Of a stretch of 64,000 bases of DNA, positions 10,758 to 22,290 are shown one piece after another. This stretch comes from Rhabdophis nuchalis (lineage: Eukaryota > Chordata > Lepidosauria > Squamata > Natricidae): contig CM077644.1 in NCBI GenBank assembly GCA_039707465.1, positions 222,103,962 through 222,167,961 of the forward strand, in the 5' to 3' direction. Every line of letters starts with the position of its first letter. Position 1 is the first letter of the stretch. The position numbers and the translations under genes are program-made. A model generated the notes under the pieces. The model was given only the letters and a program-made list of their open reading frames with translations, made no database searches and had not been told where the DNA came from.

Positions 10758-11640
10758 ACTCCATCCAAAACTACAATTTCCCTTTCTTTTGTGTTTGTTT
10801 ATGGCATCTCCTTACACATACATTACCTAGAAGAATATTATGCGCTTCTAAGCACAGGCAGAAAATTCTACCAATGCTAAAAGTGTCGGGGAGGGTTGCA
10901 ACAGTAACTAACATGAGGTATCTTGAAAGTGTGAAGCAGGTCACCTCTAGAATGCAAAGGCGTTCCTAGACTTGAAGCAAGCATTTTGCACTCTGCAAAT
11001 ATTTCTTTTTTTTAGGTTGATGGGGACAAGAAGAGAAAGCTTTGATTCTTTTTTAAATACACATTTTCCCCACTTAAAAGCTAATTAAGTTTTGCTTTCT
11101 AGAGGCATTGTTAGATATTGCTAGGGGAACAGGATGGGTTAAATAAATTTCATCTGGTGGAGAAAACACCATAATTATTTTGATTCATGAAGACAGTGGG
11201 GTTTGGAGGGCATCATTTGTTACATAACTGCAAACTTTTATTTCTTTAAAAAAAAACCCAACATCCTAGCCTAGACTTTCCTTTAAAAATTTCGTGCTAG
11301 AGAATTTCTGCCATATGTCCATTGGCCTTTCCTTGGCTTCTGTGATTAGTTTAGCCAGTAGTTAATGAAGTATACACTGCACAAAGAATCCCCTGAGCAA
11401 CCTTGCAGGAGGACTTTTGTCTGGGAGCAACTCACAACAGCCCTTTGTCATTTTAGAAGAAGTCATTAATTTTAGCTGACAGACCTGAAGGCGGTGTAGG
11501 AATTTCTGTGCATCTTGCTAAGCCACCATCCTCTGCTGACTTAAGCAACAAAATCATTTTAATTTATGCTGTCTTTTCCCATTTGCCCAGAAGATCAAAA
11601 CAATGTGCGAGAGTCCCTGAGGTTTGCTTTGCAGAAAGGA
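10758..11640. other. Unique-looking non-coding DNA
   Basis: No convincing gene, repeat ends or RNA motif was seen. Confidence 0.5.
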
Positions 11641-11865
11641 AAGAGAGAGAGAGATTAAGATAGAGAGAGAGAGAGAGATTGATTAAGAGAGAGAAATTGA
11701 TAGAGACAAAGAAGAACAGAGAGAAAGAAACTGAAGGAGAGAAATTGAGAGAAGAAAAAAGGGAGGGAGGGAGAGAGAGATTAAGAGAGAGAAATAGAGA
11801 CAGAGAAAAGCAGAGAGAAAGAAATTGAAGGGAAGAAATTGAGAGAATAAAAAAGGGAGGGAGGA

Positions 11866-11901
<36 letters not shown>
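11641..11901 (+). repeat. GA-rich simple repeat
   Basis: A degenerate (GA)n/(GAGAGAAA)n purine tract. The long minus-strand frames across it are translations of the simple repeat. Confidence 0.93.
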
Positions 11902-11903
<2 letters not shown>

Positions 11904-12314
11904 AAATCTTGCAACTATGTGTACATGGAACTTCCAAAACGATTTACTCTGTGAACCCATAAATATTTTATATCTCTTGCTGAGCAATTACAAAAAGGAG
12001 AGGGAAATATCAAACTGGTCATCATTTATTTAAAGGATACTGAAGTTACCAGGTGTTTGAATCATCTTCATAACCTTGACCATCATTTGAGCTCCTGGAA
12101 AACAAGTAACTGAACAATGATTATGTTGTGTGGGAGGGTATGTTCCTATCGTAGAAGAAAGCATTTTGACTGGTTGGATCCCCTTGAAAAGTTCTCCCTC
12201 CAACAGATTACTGATATGAAACCCTGCAACATATCAGAGACAGAGATGATCCTCCAGACTTTTCAGTTTGCATTGAGCATAATGTCCTCCTTTTAAAAGG
12301 GAACCCCAATCATA

Positions 12315-12551
12315 CCCTGTTTCCCTGAAAATAAGACCTCCCCAGATAATAAGCCTAATTAGGCTTTTGAACACATGTGCTAAAAAATAAGCCCTCCCTG
12401 AAAACATTGGAACACAGCAGCCGCCTTGAGGTGAGCATGCTCACCACCTCCTGCACCTCAAAATTAATAAGACATCCCCAAAAATAAGGCCAAGTGCTCA
12501 TTTTGGGAGTCAAAAGAAAATAAGACCGTGCCTTATTTTCGAGAAACACGG
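12315..12551. mobile_element. Mariner-like MITE (ATAAGAC ends)
   Basis: The ends CCCTGTTTCCCTGAAAATAA and TTATTTTCGAGAAACACGG are inverted repeats bordered by TA on both sides (12313-12314, 12552-12553). The same family recurs at 42732-42967. Confidence 0.8.
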
Positions 12552-12989
12552 TACATGTCATTCTTCCATCCTAAAAGAAACATAAAATGGTCTTCTTTCC
12601 TGTGGAGTCTTTGGTGCTTGTTAGCTTGATTGTGTATTTGCACATATTTTATTATCCAAATAGGTAATGTGCTGATGAGTATGGGTTAGATCCCTGTTTA
12701 TATAGAACAGCTTGTCCTGCTAGTGTTGGTGGAAGTGTGATTTTCTTCCTTCTAGTTCCTTGATTAGGGTATTGTTTGTTCCTTGCCAATAATGCAATCA
12801 GTAGGGAGCTGCAGACACCCCTGAATTTCTGTCCTCACTTAGAAATACAGGTGTATTTAATGCAGCTTCTGGAAGAAGTATTGCAAAGTCAGATTAAAGA
12901 GAAACTTCCCTGACAAATAATGGGTGAAGCAACTCTTCATGGAACAACTGCCCTTCATTTTGCCATAAGTTCCCTCTATATAGGTTCTC

Positions 12990-13520
12990 CCTCCTCATGG
13001 ATTAGGTAAGGTGACTATCCTGCAGGGAGCATAACTTGTAAGGAAAAAGAAAGCACCATAAATGGCATCCCCATTTTCATTCTTCAAGCTGATCCAGAAT
13101 GATACCATGATCAAGGGTGTTGAAGGTTTCCAAGAGCTCAAGGAGCACAAGGATGGAGGAACCACATCCACCCCAACTCTGCCCCAGGCCATTTACAAGC
13201 ATGATTCTCTCAAGATTCTCTCAGTATTGAATCCCACCTGACAACCAACTGAATCCACTTTCTTCAGGATTGGTGAAAGGATGGTAGTTATCTATAATTG
13301 TTTGGTCCAAGGGCAGCTTCTTGAGAAGGGGATGTATCACCACCTTCTTCAAATCTGGAGATAAACCTTCTCCCTCAAAACTACAATCTATAGTCAAACA
13401 GAGGTCTATTTCACCCCTATATTAGAGGAGTCTGAGTCTAATAAACATACACTATAAAAGCACCTGTCTACTTCCTCAGGAGTCACTCATTCAAATTCAT
13501 CCCAGATCCCATCATAAGGC
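12990..13520 (-). pseudogene. Ancient L2-clade LINE fragment (reverse transcriptase)
   Basis: Read on the minus strand across frameshifts, it retains LVLLELLETFNTLDHGI, matching the first catalytic RT block (LLDLSAAFDTIDHGI in the copy at 44981-47977). Upstream lies PLLKKLPLDQT, matching PLLKKPSLDP. Many stops and indels show this is the oldest L2 copy in the window. Boundaries are approximate. Confidence 0.65.
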
Positions 13521-13979
13521 CAGGCCTAGGCTCCAGTTAAGTCCAAGTAGGAGACAATTTGATTAATTATTAACATCATTTGGATTTACTAGTGATCAAA
13601 ACCATTGCTTTTATGAATAAACATTCCTTATTCTATGTCCCTTTATAAGCTAATGATGAACCAAAATATAAAATACAAAAATTCTACTTTTTAAAACTAA
13701 ATTAAAATAAATACTAATGGCCAAAATATCCAGAATGATATGAGGTGTTCCTTACACATTGGTTTCCATTGAAACCAAGGGTGATGGAGGTAAGAAGAAG
13801 GAACAGTAATTGCAAGCTATCTTGTAAAGGTTTTATAGATGGAGGAGACCACCATCTACAAAATTCTAAGTTTGTAGACAAAACTAAGTTAAAAATATTC
13901 TAGAAAAAGACAAATTATTTCTGCCAAGGAAACTCCATGGTTATATCTACACAGTCACCAGGAATGCAACTCAATTAAG

Positions 13980-14340
13980 GAAGAATAGAATAGAATTCTT
14001 TATTGACGAAACGTGATTGGATACACAAGGAATTTGTCTCTGGTGCATAAGCTCACAGGGTGTTTACAACCAAATCATAGTTTACAACCATTCATTATAA
14101 ACTACAAACAACGGTTGATAAATCATAAGAAACCAATAGAAGATGGCAGGAAAGATGAGAAGATGAGAAAAGATGAGAAATAAGACAGCGCCATGGGAAT
14201 TGTTTAGCAGAGTGATGGCACGGGAATAAAAAGCTATCTTCAGTCTGGGTGTTTTGGCATGCAACGCTCTATAGCAACATCCTGAGGGTGAGAAGTTGAA
14301 ATAGATTATGTCCAGGATGTGAGATGCATCCATGCTGCAA
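13980..14340 (-). pseudogene. LINE 3' end (C-terminal SGRRYR-type segment)
   Basis: The minus strand encodes HILDIIYFNFSPSG followed by CCYRALHAKT and AITLLNN. This resembles the conserved C-terminus (LPSGRRYR...SF.P.AI.LLN) of several vertebrate LINE ORF2 proteins. The left edge carries (AATAG)n, consistent with a 3' tail on the minus strand. The LINE family is uncertain. Confidence 0.55.
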
Positions 14341-14402
14341 AGTATTAGATGGAAGCAAATAAATTTAGAAAACTGGTAGTCATCATAGCTAATTTGGCTC
14401 AA

Positions 14403-15251
14403 CTTTTAATCTCAAGAAAAATAAGTGAGATAAATTAATATGTAAATGCTCATCCTCCAATTTAAGAAAGACAATAGGAGAGTAACAGAAGAGTTTAATT
14501 TCTCTACATCTACATCTACCTCTCTTTTCCAGGATTTTCTAGGCCTTTATATTTTTTCCTTCTGAGATCTCAAAAGTCATTTTTGAAGGAGGATTTGTCT
14601 CAAAGCAGAATGAATGCATTAAATCCCATTTTAAGATTTAATTTTGCCATTTATTTTCTCTATCCATCTACAAGATTTTCTGAATGGTATACTTTCCCCA
14701 TTCATTTCTAAAGAACATTGGAGTTTTTAAAACATTGCTATTAATGAGGCTCTGGATTTCAGTTAAAGCTAGATTTGAAATGGTAATATGAAATGGGCGA
14801 TAAATGGCACATTACAATAAATTTTGCTTAGTTATTAGCTTTGATTATAACTGCACAGAATAAACGCTCAGTTTCAACCAGGAGTGAAAAAGCTGTGGAG
14901 AAAAAAAAATGCATATTTTCTAGGTTATCTTCTGATTAGTTCAAGATATCTGCAGGTCAGTAGTTTAGTGCAATCCTTCATATTCTGAATGCTAGGTTGA
15001 AAATGAAGAAATCTACAGATTTAGTCCAAACCTCATTTTTCTCTATCATTTCTCCTCAAAAATTCCCTCTGGGCACATTCATCCTCTCTTGTAAAAGTAA
15101 CATCCAATTAGAAAAGGTTGTCATTTTTCTATTCAGTTCTCTGATGAGAGTACAACTATTTCATGCTCTTATTTTTAAATTATCTCTCCCATTCTGAAAT
15201 TGCATTTCTAAGCTCTACACGTCTTGAATAAAATGCATGATAGAAGGAATA
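14403..15251. other. Non-coding DNA, nothing recognised
   Basis: AT-rich sequence without a recognisable element. Confidence 0.5.
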
Positions 15252-15261
15252 GAAAGCAATG

Positions 15262-16526
15262 TTTTTTTTTTTTTGGTTTTTTTTTATTGAAAAAGTTTTA
15301 TTCACACAGATTTTCCCCCTTTTTACCCCCCCCCCGACATGTAATATAAATCACATACAAATACTATACCCCCCCTCACCCCGTCTTAAAATAAGTTTCT
15401 CATTCAGATATTATACCCCCTCGCCTCCCAGCAGACACAATATAAGTTTCTCTTAGTATATTAATATCCCATTAACACCATCTTCTAAGTTAATTAAAGA
15501 TATAAAAAACATAATATAAATTTCTCTTTAAAAAAAAAAAAAAAAGGCATATCCCATTATTCCCCTCTCTAGATTAATCATACATATATATTACCCCGCC
15601 CTCCACCCTAACCCTCCCCCACCTCCCATTCAAACCCACCCCCCTGACTTCCGCTATACACCACTCTAATAATTCCAAGCATCCCAAATATTATTTACTC
15701 TATTCACCTATCAATCAAAGCATTCTTAGCTAAAAACTACATAGTACTTCCTAATCTGATATTTATTCTGTATATAACCAATCCATTAAAAACCTTATAA
15801 CAAGCTCAACATAAACACCCCCTTTTAGTTAAACATTAAAATACATAGAAAATAATTCTTAAGATCTAAATACCATGTCATATAACCTAACACTTATAAA
15901 ACTTAAACCATATATCCTAGCTCAAGTTTACATCCTTCCTGATTCAAAAGGTTTACTATTTTTCCCCTCTCCATTTGCTTAATTGCCCACTTAACAACAC
16001 AAAAAAAAATGTAAAGATTACTCTAATATTTGAAAAAAGCAAAGTTACTTCTCTCTTCACAAAGGAAACAGAAATAGTATAGGAAAATTTCAGATCCTAT
16101 CACAAGAAGGATACAGCAGATTGCAAGAAAATTTCAAAGTTCGGCCCAAGTTTTTTCCCAGAACACTAACATAATATTAGTCCTTTCCGCGTCAATGTTC
16201 ATAAGTCCAACTCTTCAGGTCTCCTTCCATTCCATCCATAGCTGTTTGTAATACCAGTTTAAGCAGCTGCCCCCATAAATAACAAGAAAAAAACCCTTTA
16301 CATAGGTAACCCCCGAGTGACTTTTCATCAGGATTATAAAGTTCCAAGATCGTGATAGGGTAACAACCAGATCCACTGCAAATGCTCCGGTTCCAGTTTT
16401 CAACCCTGAAAAAGTTTCCACATCCAAGAGGACCAGCATTGCAGAGATCTGTATATTTTTATCTAGATTGATTAATTGCTTCGTCCTTTAATCCTTTTGT
16501 CTTTCTTAACTCGCCGAGATTGAGAC
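15262..16526 (-). mobile_element. PolyA-tailed L1-like retroposon sharing the half-L1 3' end
   Basis: A T-rich tract at the left edge (15262-15290) is the tail on the minus strand, preceded by AATAAAACTTTTTCAAT, exactly as in the two half-L1 copies. A 10-bp TSD, GAAAGCAATG, lies at 15252-15261 and 16527-16536. The remaining 1.2 kb has only short frames and no RT or endonuclease motif. It could be a 5'-truncated autonomous L1 (long 3' UTR) or another non-autonomous derivative. Confidence 0.7.
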
Positions 16527-16817
16527 GAAAGCAATGGTTTTCAAGGGGATTTCTTTCCTTCCCTTTTGCCTTGAATGAACAAAAAAGAAACCATCCCTTC
16601 TAATCTAATACATTTTCCAGCCTGGACACCTGAGGGCAGTAAATTTTCACTCTTGGCCTCTCTCATCTTCCTACTGAGTCTTTCAAAATAGGAATTACGG
16701 CTGCTGCATCATACAAAATTTGTTTGGGGATAAAGTAGCACAGAGTATCAAAAGGTTATTAAATTAGGACTAACAGCCGGAATTTTTACTATTGTTATTT
16801 TAAACTAATGTTTGATA

Positions 16818-16935
16818 TTGTTCTCTGGGGTAGTGGTTAAAAGCACTGGCCTAAAAAACAGCAGTTTCCAAGTACTGGTCCACAGAAACCAGCTGAAGAA
16901 CTATAGGCCAGTCATTCTCATAGTCCTAGAAAGAA
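16818..16935 (+). mobile_element. tRNA-derived SINE fragment
   Basis: It begins GGGGTAGTGGTTAAAAGCAC (A-box region), then a weak B box and GGCCAGTCATTCTCATAGTC. This resembles the minus-strand SINEs at 37010-37175 and 30643-30765. Confidence 0.55.
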
Positions 16936-16965
16936 GGAAATGCCAAATCATTCCTTTAATTGTCC

Positions 16966-17544
16966 TGTGGAAAGTTGTCACCCATCCTTCTCCCAGAAAA
17001 ATGAAATATCCTAGGAAATATTGAAAAGACAGAATATTACATTCCCCCTGGCTGTGAAAAAGGGAGCAACATGTTTTAAAGACAGAATAGCTCCCTGCAG
17101 CTTCCTACCCCCATCCCCTTTGTCAATGAGCCATTATTAAAGCCTGAGCTAGTCCACTTTACATAATAAAGGTAATATCAGCTTTTCACAGAAACTCACC
17201 ACATGGCATCTGAGAACTCAACCAAACCTGGATTCAAAACACAGCCTAGAGAGTTGCCCCTGTATGGCCCCATGGGAGTCTGACAACCAATCAGAATATG
17301 TTTATTACGCAGGAACAGGAAACAGAGAGGTGGGGCTGAACAGATTATAAAAAGCCCAGCAAGCCCCTTCCTCCTTCCTTCTCTTCTTCCTCACCCATCA
17401 TGGAAGCATGTGATCACCTTTTCTGTTCAGGACTCAAGCCATGTGGTCCTGTCCACCATTAAACCATCTTTCCAAGCAGCCTCCATGTCTCCAGTGTCTT
17501 TTTCCCCACTTGGAGCCGAACCCAGAAGGACATTTCTTTCAACA
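16966..17544 (+). mobile_element. Solo LTR-like element
   Basis: A 579-bp unit starts TGT and ends ACA, flanked by the 4-bp duplication GTCC (16962-16965, 17545-17548). It contains a CCAATCAG box near 17288, a TATA-like TTATAAAAA near 17345 and an ATTAAA polyadenylation-like signal near 17458, in LTR order. A related copy lies at 34739-35253. No internal coding region is present, and ERV versus gypsy origin cannot be told. Confidence 0.62.
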
Positions 17545-17548
17545 GTCC

Positions 17549-17860
17549 TAAAGGTGCTTTTTTCAAGAGGCAACTGGAATTTCTTGTTTTTCTTTGAAGA
17601 TGTTTCGCTTCTCATCCAAGAAGCTTCTTCAGCTGTGACTGGATGGTGGGGAATGGAAGGATTTATACTCCTTGCAGGCAACTGGTCATTTGCATTTTTT
17701 AGAGAGTCATTGAGGCCACCTGAAGGTTTATCTGTGTTATGTTGTAGACTGGGGATAGATGATGTCATAACCCCTCTGTCGTATTGCCTCTGTTGAGAGA
17801 GGGCAGTTACTTCTTGAAAAAAGTACCTTTGTGACAACCATGATCTAGATGACTGAGAAT
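17549..17860 (-). repeat. Snapback repeat with hammerhead-like motif
   Basis: On the minus strand, 17594-17633 reads CTGAAGA, then a GCTTCT/AGAAGC stem with a 6-nt loop, then GAAAC-ATC. This matches the hammerhead order CUGANGA-stem II-GAAA except for AUC where family members have GUC. The surrounding sequence is shared with 19508-19840, 25745-25965 and 33957-34090. A Penelope-like origin is inferred, not shown. Confidence 0.5.
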
Positions 17861-18090
17861 CTCCACAGACACTTCTTTAATATTTACATAAATTTGGTTT
17901 TAGATATCTTAGCAAAATTGTTGTCTAAGACAGGGATGTGAAGGGCTTTAATATCCTTTGTTAATTATCATGAAGAACTGACAATAAATGACCATAATGA
18001 AAATTGAACATGAGCCAAATATGGAAAGGGAAGGACATCAACCTGGCAACCAAATGTAGGTTAGTCTGTTCTATTGTATTTCTGGTAGCT

Positions 18091-18140
18091 CAGGGTTGTC
18101 CAACCTTTGCAACTTTAAGTCTGAAGGTTGGAGACCCCTG
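18091..18140. mobile_element. 50-bp minimal hAT MITE with perfect TSD
   Basis: CAGGGTTGTCCAACC at the left and GGTTGGAGACCCCTG at the right are separated by only about 20 bp. A perfect 8-bp TSD, TGGTAGCT, lies at 18083-18090 and 18141-18148. It looks like an internally deleted member of the CAGGGGTCCCCAACC family. Confidence 0.82.
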
Positions 18141-18180
18141 TGGTAGCTACCTACAGTTATGAAAGCAAGACAGGAACAAA

Positions 18181-18552
18181 ATTGACTTGTTTGAGCTGTG
18201 GTGCTGGAGAAGTCCGCTGTGTATTCATTGGACAGCAAAGGTGACCAACACACAGGTGTTGCATATAACACCAGATATGTCACTGGAAGGAAAAATAACA
18301 AAATTGTTTCTGACTTATTTTGGCTATTACATGTGGGAAAATTCACTGGAAAAAGCAATTATGTTGAGAAGAGTTAGTGGTAAAAGGAGACCAGGCCACC
18401 AAAGAAGACAATGGCTGGACACCATGAAAGCTGACACCAGCTGGAGCATAAAAAAACTCGACGAAATAGTGCAAGATTGGAAGATGGGGAGAGATTCTTG
18501 GGCCCAGAGAATCACCAAGAATTGAACACGACTGAATGGATAACATCACCAC
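18181..18552 (+). pseudogene. RTE-BovB LINE 3' fragment
   Basis: The plus strand carries ELWCWRSPLCIHW (a decayed copy of the BovB block around GAGCTGTGGTGCTGGAGAAG) and then MLRRVSGKRRPGHQRRQWLD, the conserved C-terminal motif of BovB-type RTE ORFs. The end, GAACACGACTGAATGG, resembles the BovB 3' terminus. The copy is 5' truncated. Confidence 0.8.
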
Positions 18553-19357
18553 CCTGTCTGAAAAGGGTGCTTCAAATGCAATGCCAGACAAACATAGATA
18601 TTACCTGTACTTTGGCATTGTAAGCAGCATGTTATGAAATATTGGCCATCATCATTATAAAAAGTGTTATTTACTTTGCAATTCCAGGAATAAGGTTTTC
18701 AGCTTTTTGTTAAGGTCAGAGATTTTCACATCTTCCGTTGAAGATTACCTGTAATGTTCATCTACAATGCAGTGAAAGCAGCAATGTTTGGCATCTACAG
18801 AGCTAAGAATAATGAACCTAGAAAATTCAATGTTATAACACAGGTCGTCACATAACAAAACAGATAAACACATGGATTTAGTCTTTTGAAAAAATGGTCA
18901 GATCAAGAGAGACTGGCCTTGAAGCAACTTTTCACAGAGTTATGTGAAAAGTGTGTTTGTGTGTGTGTGTGTAGTAACTTTACCTGCATTGAGATAATTT
19001 GTTTGCTTAACTGAATATCACATATAGATATTCAAAAGAATGCTCAATTCAGACCCTTCTGCAGAAAAGGTAAATATATTTGCATACTCCTGCTAATGTT
19101 GGGTGGAGATTCTGTACCCAGAATCTGAGGACACAATTGTTGTCCTTGACTTATGTCTCTAATCTAGGAATATGTCTGTGTAGAAGCTTTAGCTGGATCA
19201 AGGCTTATGTATTTACAATTCCTGTCATCGCTTTATTTATTTGTACAAATTTAGAGGCCATCCAACTTCCCATGATTCTGGATGGCTTACTATTACAAAA
19301 TAAGGGAAAAAATAAGATAAAATAATACTCTGTCCATAAGATTCAAGGAGAAATACA

Positions 19358-19505
19358 GTAGGTAGGTAGGTATGCAGCTATAGGGATAGAGAGAGGAAGA
19401 AATACAGTAGGTAGGCAGGTAAAGAGAGTGAGAGGGAGAAATACAGTAGGTAGGTAGAGGGATAGAGAGCGAGAGGGAGAAATACAGTAGAGGGATAGAG
19501 AGAGA
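19358..19505 (+). repeat. Degenerate simple repeat (TAGG/GAGA-rich)
   Basis: AAATACAGTAGGTAGG and GATAGAGAGAGAG blocks alternate in an imperfect minisatellite of about 45 bp. Confidence 0.75.
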
Positions 19506-19507
19506 GA

Positions 19508-19840
19508 GGCTTTTGAAGACATTTCACTTCTTATCCAAGAAGATTCTTCAGCTCTCACTGGATGGTAGGGCAAGGAACCCATCTGCACTAGTCAGGTGAC
19601 CCTGAGGACCCAGACAAACCTCCAGGTGGCCTTAATGACTTTCTAAAATAATACAAATGACCAGCTGTCTGCAAGGAGTATAAACCCTTCCATTCCTCAC
19701 CATCCAGTCAGAACTGAAGAAGCTTCTTGCATAGGAAGCAAGAATACATAGAAAAACCATAAAGTCCAGTTGCATCTTGAAAAATCACCTTTGGGACAAC
19801 CATGACTGAGAATGACTGAGAATCTCCATAGACATCTGGA
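19508..19840. repeat. Inverted-ended snapback repeat with hammerhead-like ends
   Basis: The left end, read on the minus strand, and the right end, read on the plus strand, both contain CTGAAGAA.CTTCTTG, so the ends are inverted copies around a body of about 160 bp. The same family is at 17549-17860. Confidence 0.6.
19511..19555 (-). ncRNA. Candidate hammerhead ribozyme (GUC cleavage triplet)
   Basis: On the minus strand the order is CUGAAGA (CUGANGA with N=A), a stem II of about 5 bp with a 6-nt loop, GAAA, a 2-bp helix III (AU/GU), then the cleavage triplet GUC. Stem I is short (GAG with UUC). Very short helix III is typical of Penelope-associated hammerheads, which are thought to work best as dimers. 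Activity is untested. Confidence 0.5.
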
Positions 19841-19896
19841 TTCAGTGTGAGACTGGAGGCTGATTGGGGGAGACTGTTCCCTCATGGGATCCCTCC

Positions 19897-20184
19897 CAGT
19901 GGTGGGTTCCGGATCCCATTGCAAATGGTATGCTGCGATGGGGCTGGATGTCCACCTTGGGCATGAGCGCTGCCACTGCCCTGCGATGCCCCAGCTGCTC
20001 GGCGAGGTGGCACAGGTGCCATACAGTGTGCATGCATGCACAATTGGCCTGTTTCCCTCAAAAAGAGGTAAGGAATGCGGGCGGCCAGTGGGCCTAATGA
20101 ATCACCATTCTGGTATGGTGGCCACTGCTTCCAGCTGTCACCAGTATGCCTTTATTGGGCCATACCGCCCAGAACCCACCACTG
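19897..20184. mobile_element. hAT-type MITE, perfect TSD
   Basis: The ends CAGTGGTGGGTTCC and AACCCACCACTG are inverted repeats. A perfect 8-bp TSD, ATCCCTCC, lies at 19889-19896 and 20185-20192. The interior is GC-rich and non-coding; frames open through it on both strands are incidental. Confidence 0.92.
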
Positions 20185-20192
20185 ATCCCTCC

Positions 20193-21122
20193 CCCTCCCT
20201 TCCTCCATTACAGCAGATCCACATTATTCCTCTTCCAATGACTTCACTAGAAAAGAAATCTGATGTTGTCCCTTCAGTTCTAAAGTTCTAAAGGAAGAAA
20301 AATAACCTCTTGGAACAGGAAAAGAAACAAAGACAAATCCCTCTCATGTTGCAGGGTTCAAGACCCCTGGCAGAAGTTCTCCACCTTCACCCTGGTAGAA
20401 TCGCTTTGTTAAGAACATTTAATAAGCACAGCTTCGAAACTAGATTTATATTAATCTTATTCTTAACCATTATCTAATACTTTCCCGAGGCTTTACCACG
20501 TGTATAAATATTTAGTGCCTCCACCTTGTTGGTATTAACATTTGACTTTTATTATTCTTTTATCATGAATGGATAAGGCAGCATAAAACCCAACATGGAA
20601 AATAGGACAGCCACCAGATTAAACATCAGGAGCAGGAGCAATATAGCAACAAACAGAGCTAAATAATGAATTACTTTAAAAAGAATCAGGAAAATAAAGC
20701 CATATTTCATCTGTTTCATTTATCTGCTTATTCTACCAGCTTTTAAGGATTTGCTAAAAAAGACATTTCTAACTGAAACCTTTCCAAGTAGTCAACAAAA
20801 CACCACAAAACGAGGGGGGAGTGCCATTCAAAAGATTTGCAAAAGGGCATTCCCCCTCCCCTTTCAACTCAGCCTAGTTTTAATAACAGTAATAGGATTT
20901 CTATTTTTAACATATTGCTATCTGTGCTGAGCCTTTGACTCAGGAGGTTATACAGCAAACAGAGGCCTACAGAAGTTTAGAATTGGGTCCACCCATTTGC
21001 CTCAATACTTTCCCCCCCTTAAAATGCCCCTCACTCAATGCCCTGGGGAGGGATTCCTTTTCTTTACAGTTTAACTTGGTTGCACCCAACACACATAATA
21101 ATTATCCATACATTCTCTACAG
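20193..21122. other. Non-coding DNA, nothing recognised
   Basis: No element ends or coding signals were identified. Confidence 0.5.
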
Positions 21123-21310
21123 GGGTGGGCTTCAAAAATTTTAGCAAGATGTTTTCTGCACAGTTGCTGGGAGGGGCTGGCCATGGTGGGAGTGGCCTAG
21201 TTAGCCTAGTCAGCCTCCTGCACCACATGGGGGGAGGGCTTTTTTCCCTCCCTGGGCTCTGACAGGGAGATAGGGCGGTATATAAATGTAATACAATAAA
21301 TAAATAAATA
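21123..21310. repeat. Mosaic of hAT fragment and LINE-like tail
   Basis: CAGGGGTGGGCTTCAAAAAT resembles a hAT-family left end. The right part, AGGGCGGTATATAAATGTAA followed by (AATA)n, resembles the 3' tail of the L2-type LINEs here. The junction is not defined. Confidence 0.45.
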
Positions 21311-22282
21311 TTGAGTCACCTAAATAACTACTTTATTCAGGAGAGAAATCCTATGCTTATCATATACTATATTCAAGAAATATGTGACCAATATCTGAAT
21401 TCACCTGTGGATAATGGCTATCTCATTTGCTCCAATAGGCAGGGAAGAATGCCAGCTTTTTAGGAACGTAGAAAACTGTCATATAACCAAATCAGACATC
21501 TGTTTTTCTTAGCCTAGCATTAAAGCTTTCTAGAGTTTTAGGCAAAAATTTGACCAGCCACAGATGTAGATCTTGGCGATCAAATGAGGACCTTCTGCAT
21601 GCAAATTATTCCACCCCTCAACTACAACCTCTTTTCTTAGCTGGCATTTCTAACAGCAAAGACTATAATAAAAGTATACAAAACTTAAACAGATTTTGAC
21701 TTTAAAGACTGCTATAGCATTAGATCATTCTCACCATGCAGCCATAATCAATATGGTCGGGGCTATTAGTTTCTCAGTTAGGGCTTTCATTTTGATTATT
21801 TGTTTGCTATTATGATAATTATAAAGATCAAGGCTACAAAGAATTTAAAATGCAGTCTAATGCTTTTCCTCTCTATGAGACCCAAGGTAGTACTTTAGCT
21901 CTTGTGATACATCATATTCTTGCTTGCTCCCCAGGACAAAAGATCTTGCAATGAGAGCAACTATTGAGCTGCTTCCAATGCTGGAGACCTAACCTATCAT
22001 TGTAATCTGAGATGTCTGAAAGTTTGAATCCCACCTAAAACATATGAAATCATAAGTGAAAGTAAACAAATACTGTTGGTAAGTAGCCATTGTTCTAAAC
22101 GCTGGACACGGAAACAGAACCTGAAAGCTTTTAGAAACCATAATCAAGTGGTTTGTCAAAATCGTATTATAAAGTAAGTTAAAAATGAAAAAGTCCTAGA
22201 GTTTTCCTTGGTCTGAGTAGGAGCAATTCATGTTACAGGAGAAGGAAGTGTCATTATAGTAAGAGCCATTGGAGTTCATGAC
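21311..22282. other. Non-coding DNA, nothing recognised
   Basis: Low-complexity AT-rich sequence without recognisable elements. Confidence 0.5.
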
Positions 22283-22290
22283 AGTAGGAG

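Noticed and set aside
18187..18525. Possible host gene exon (112 codons)
   Set aside because: Its C-terminal half is the conserved end of RTE-BovB ORFs.
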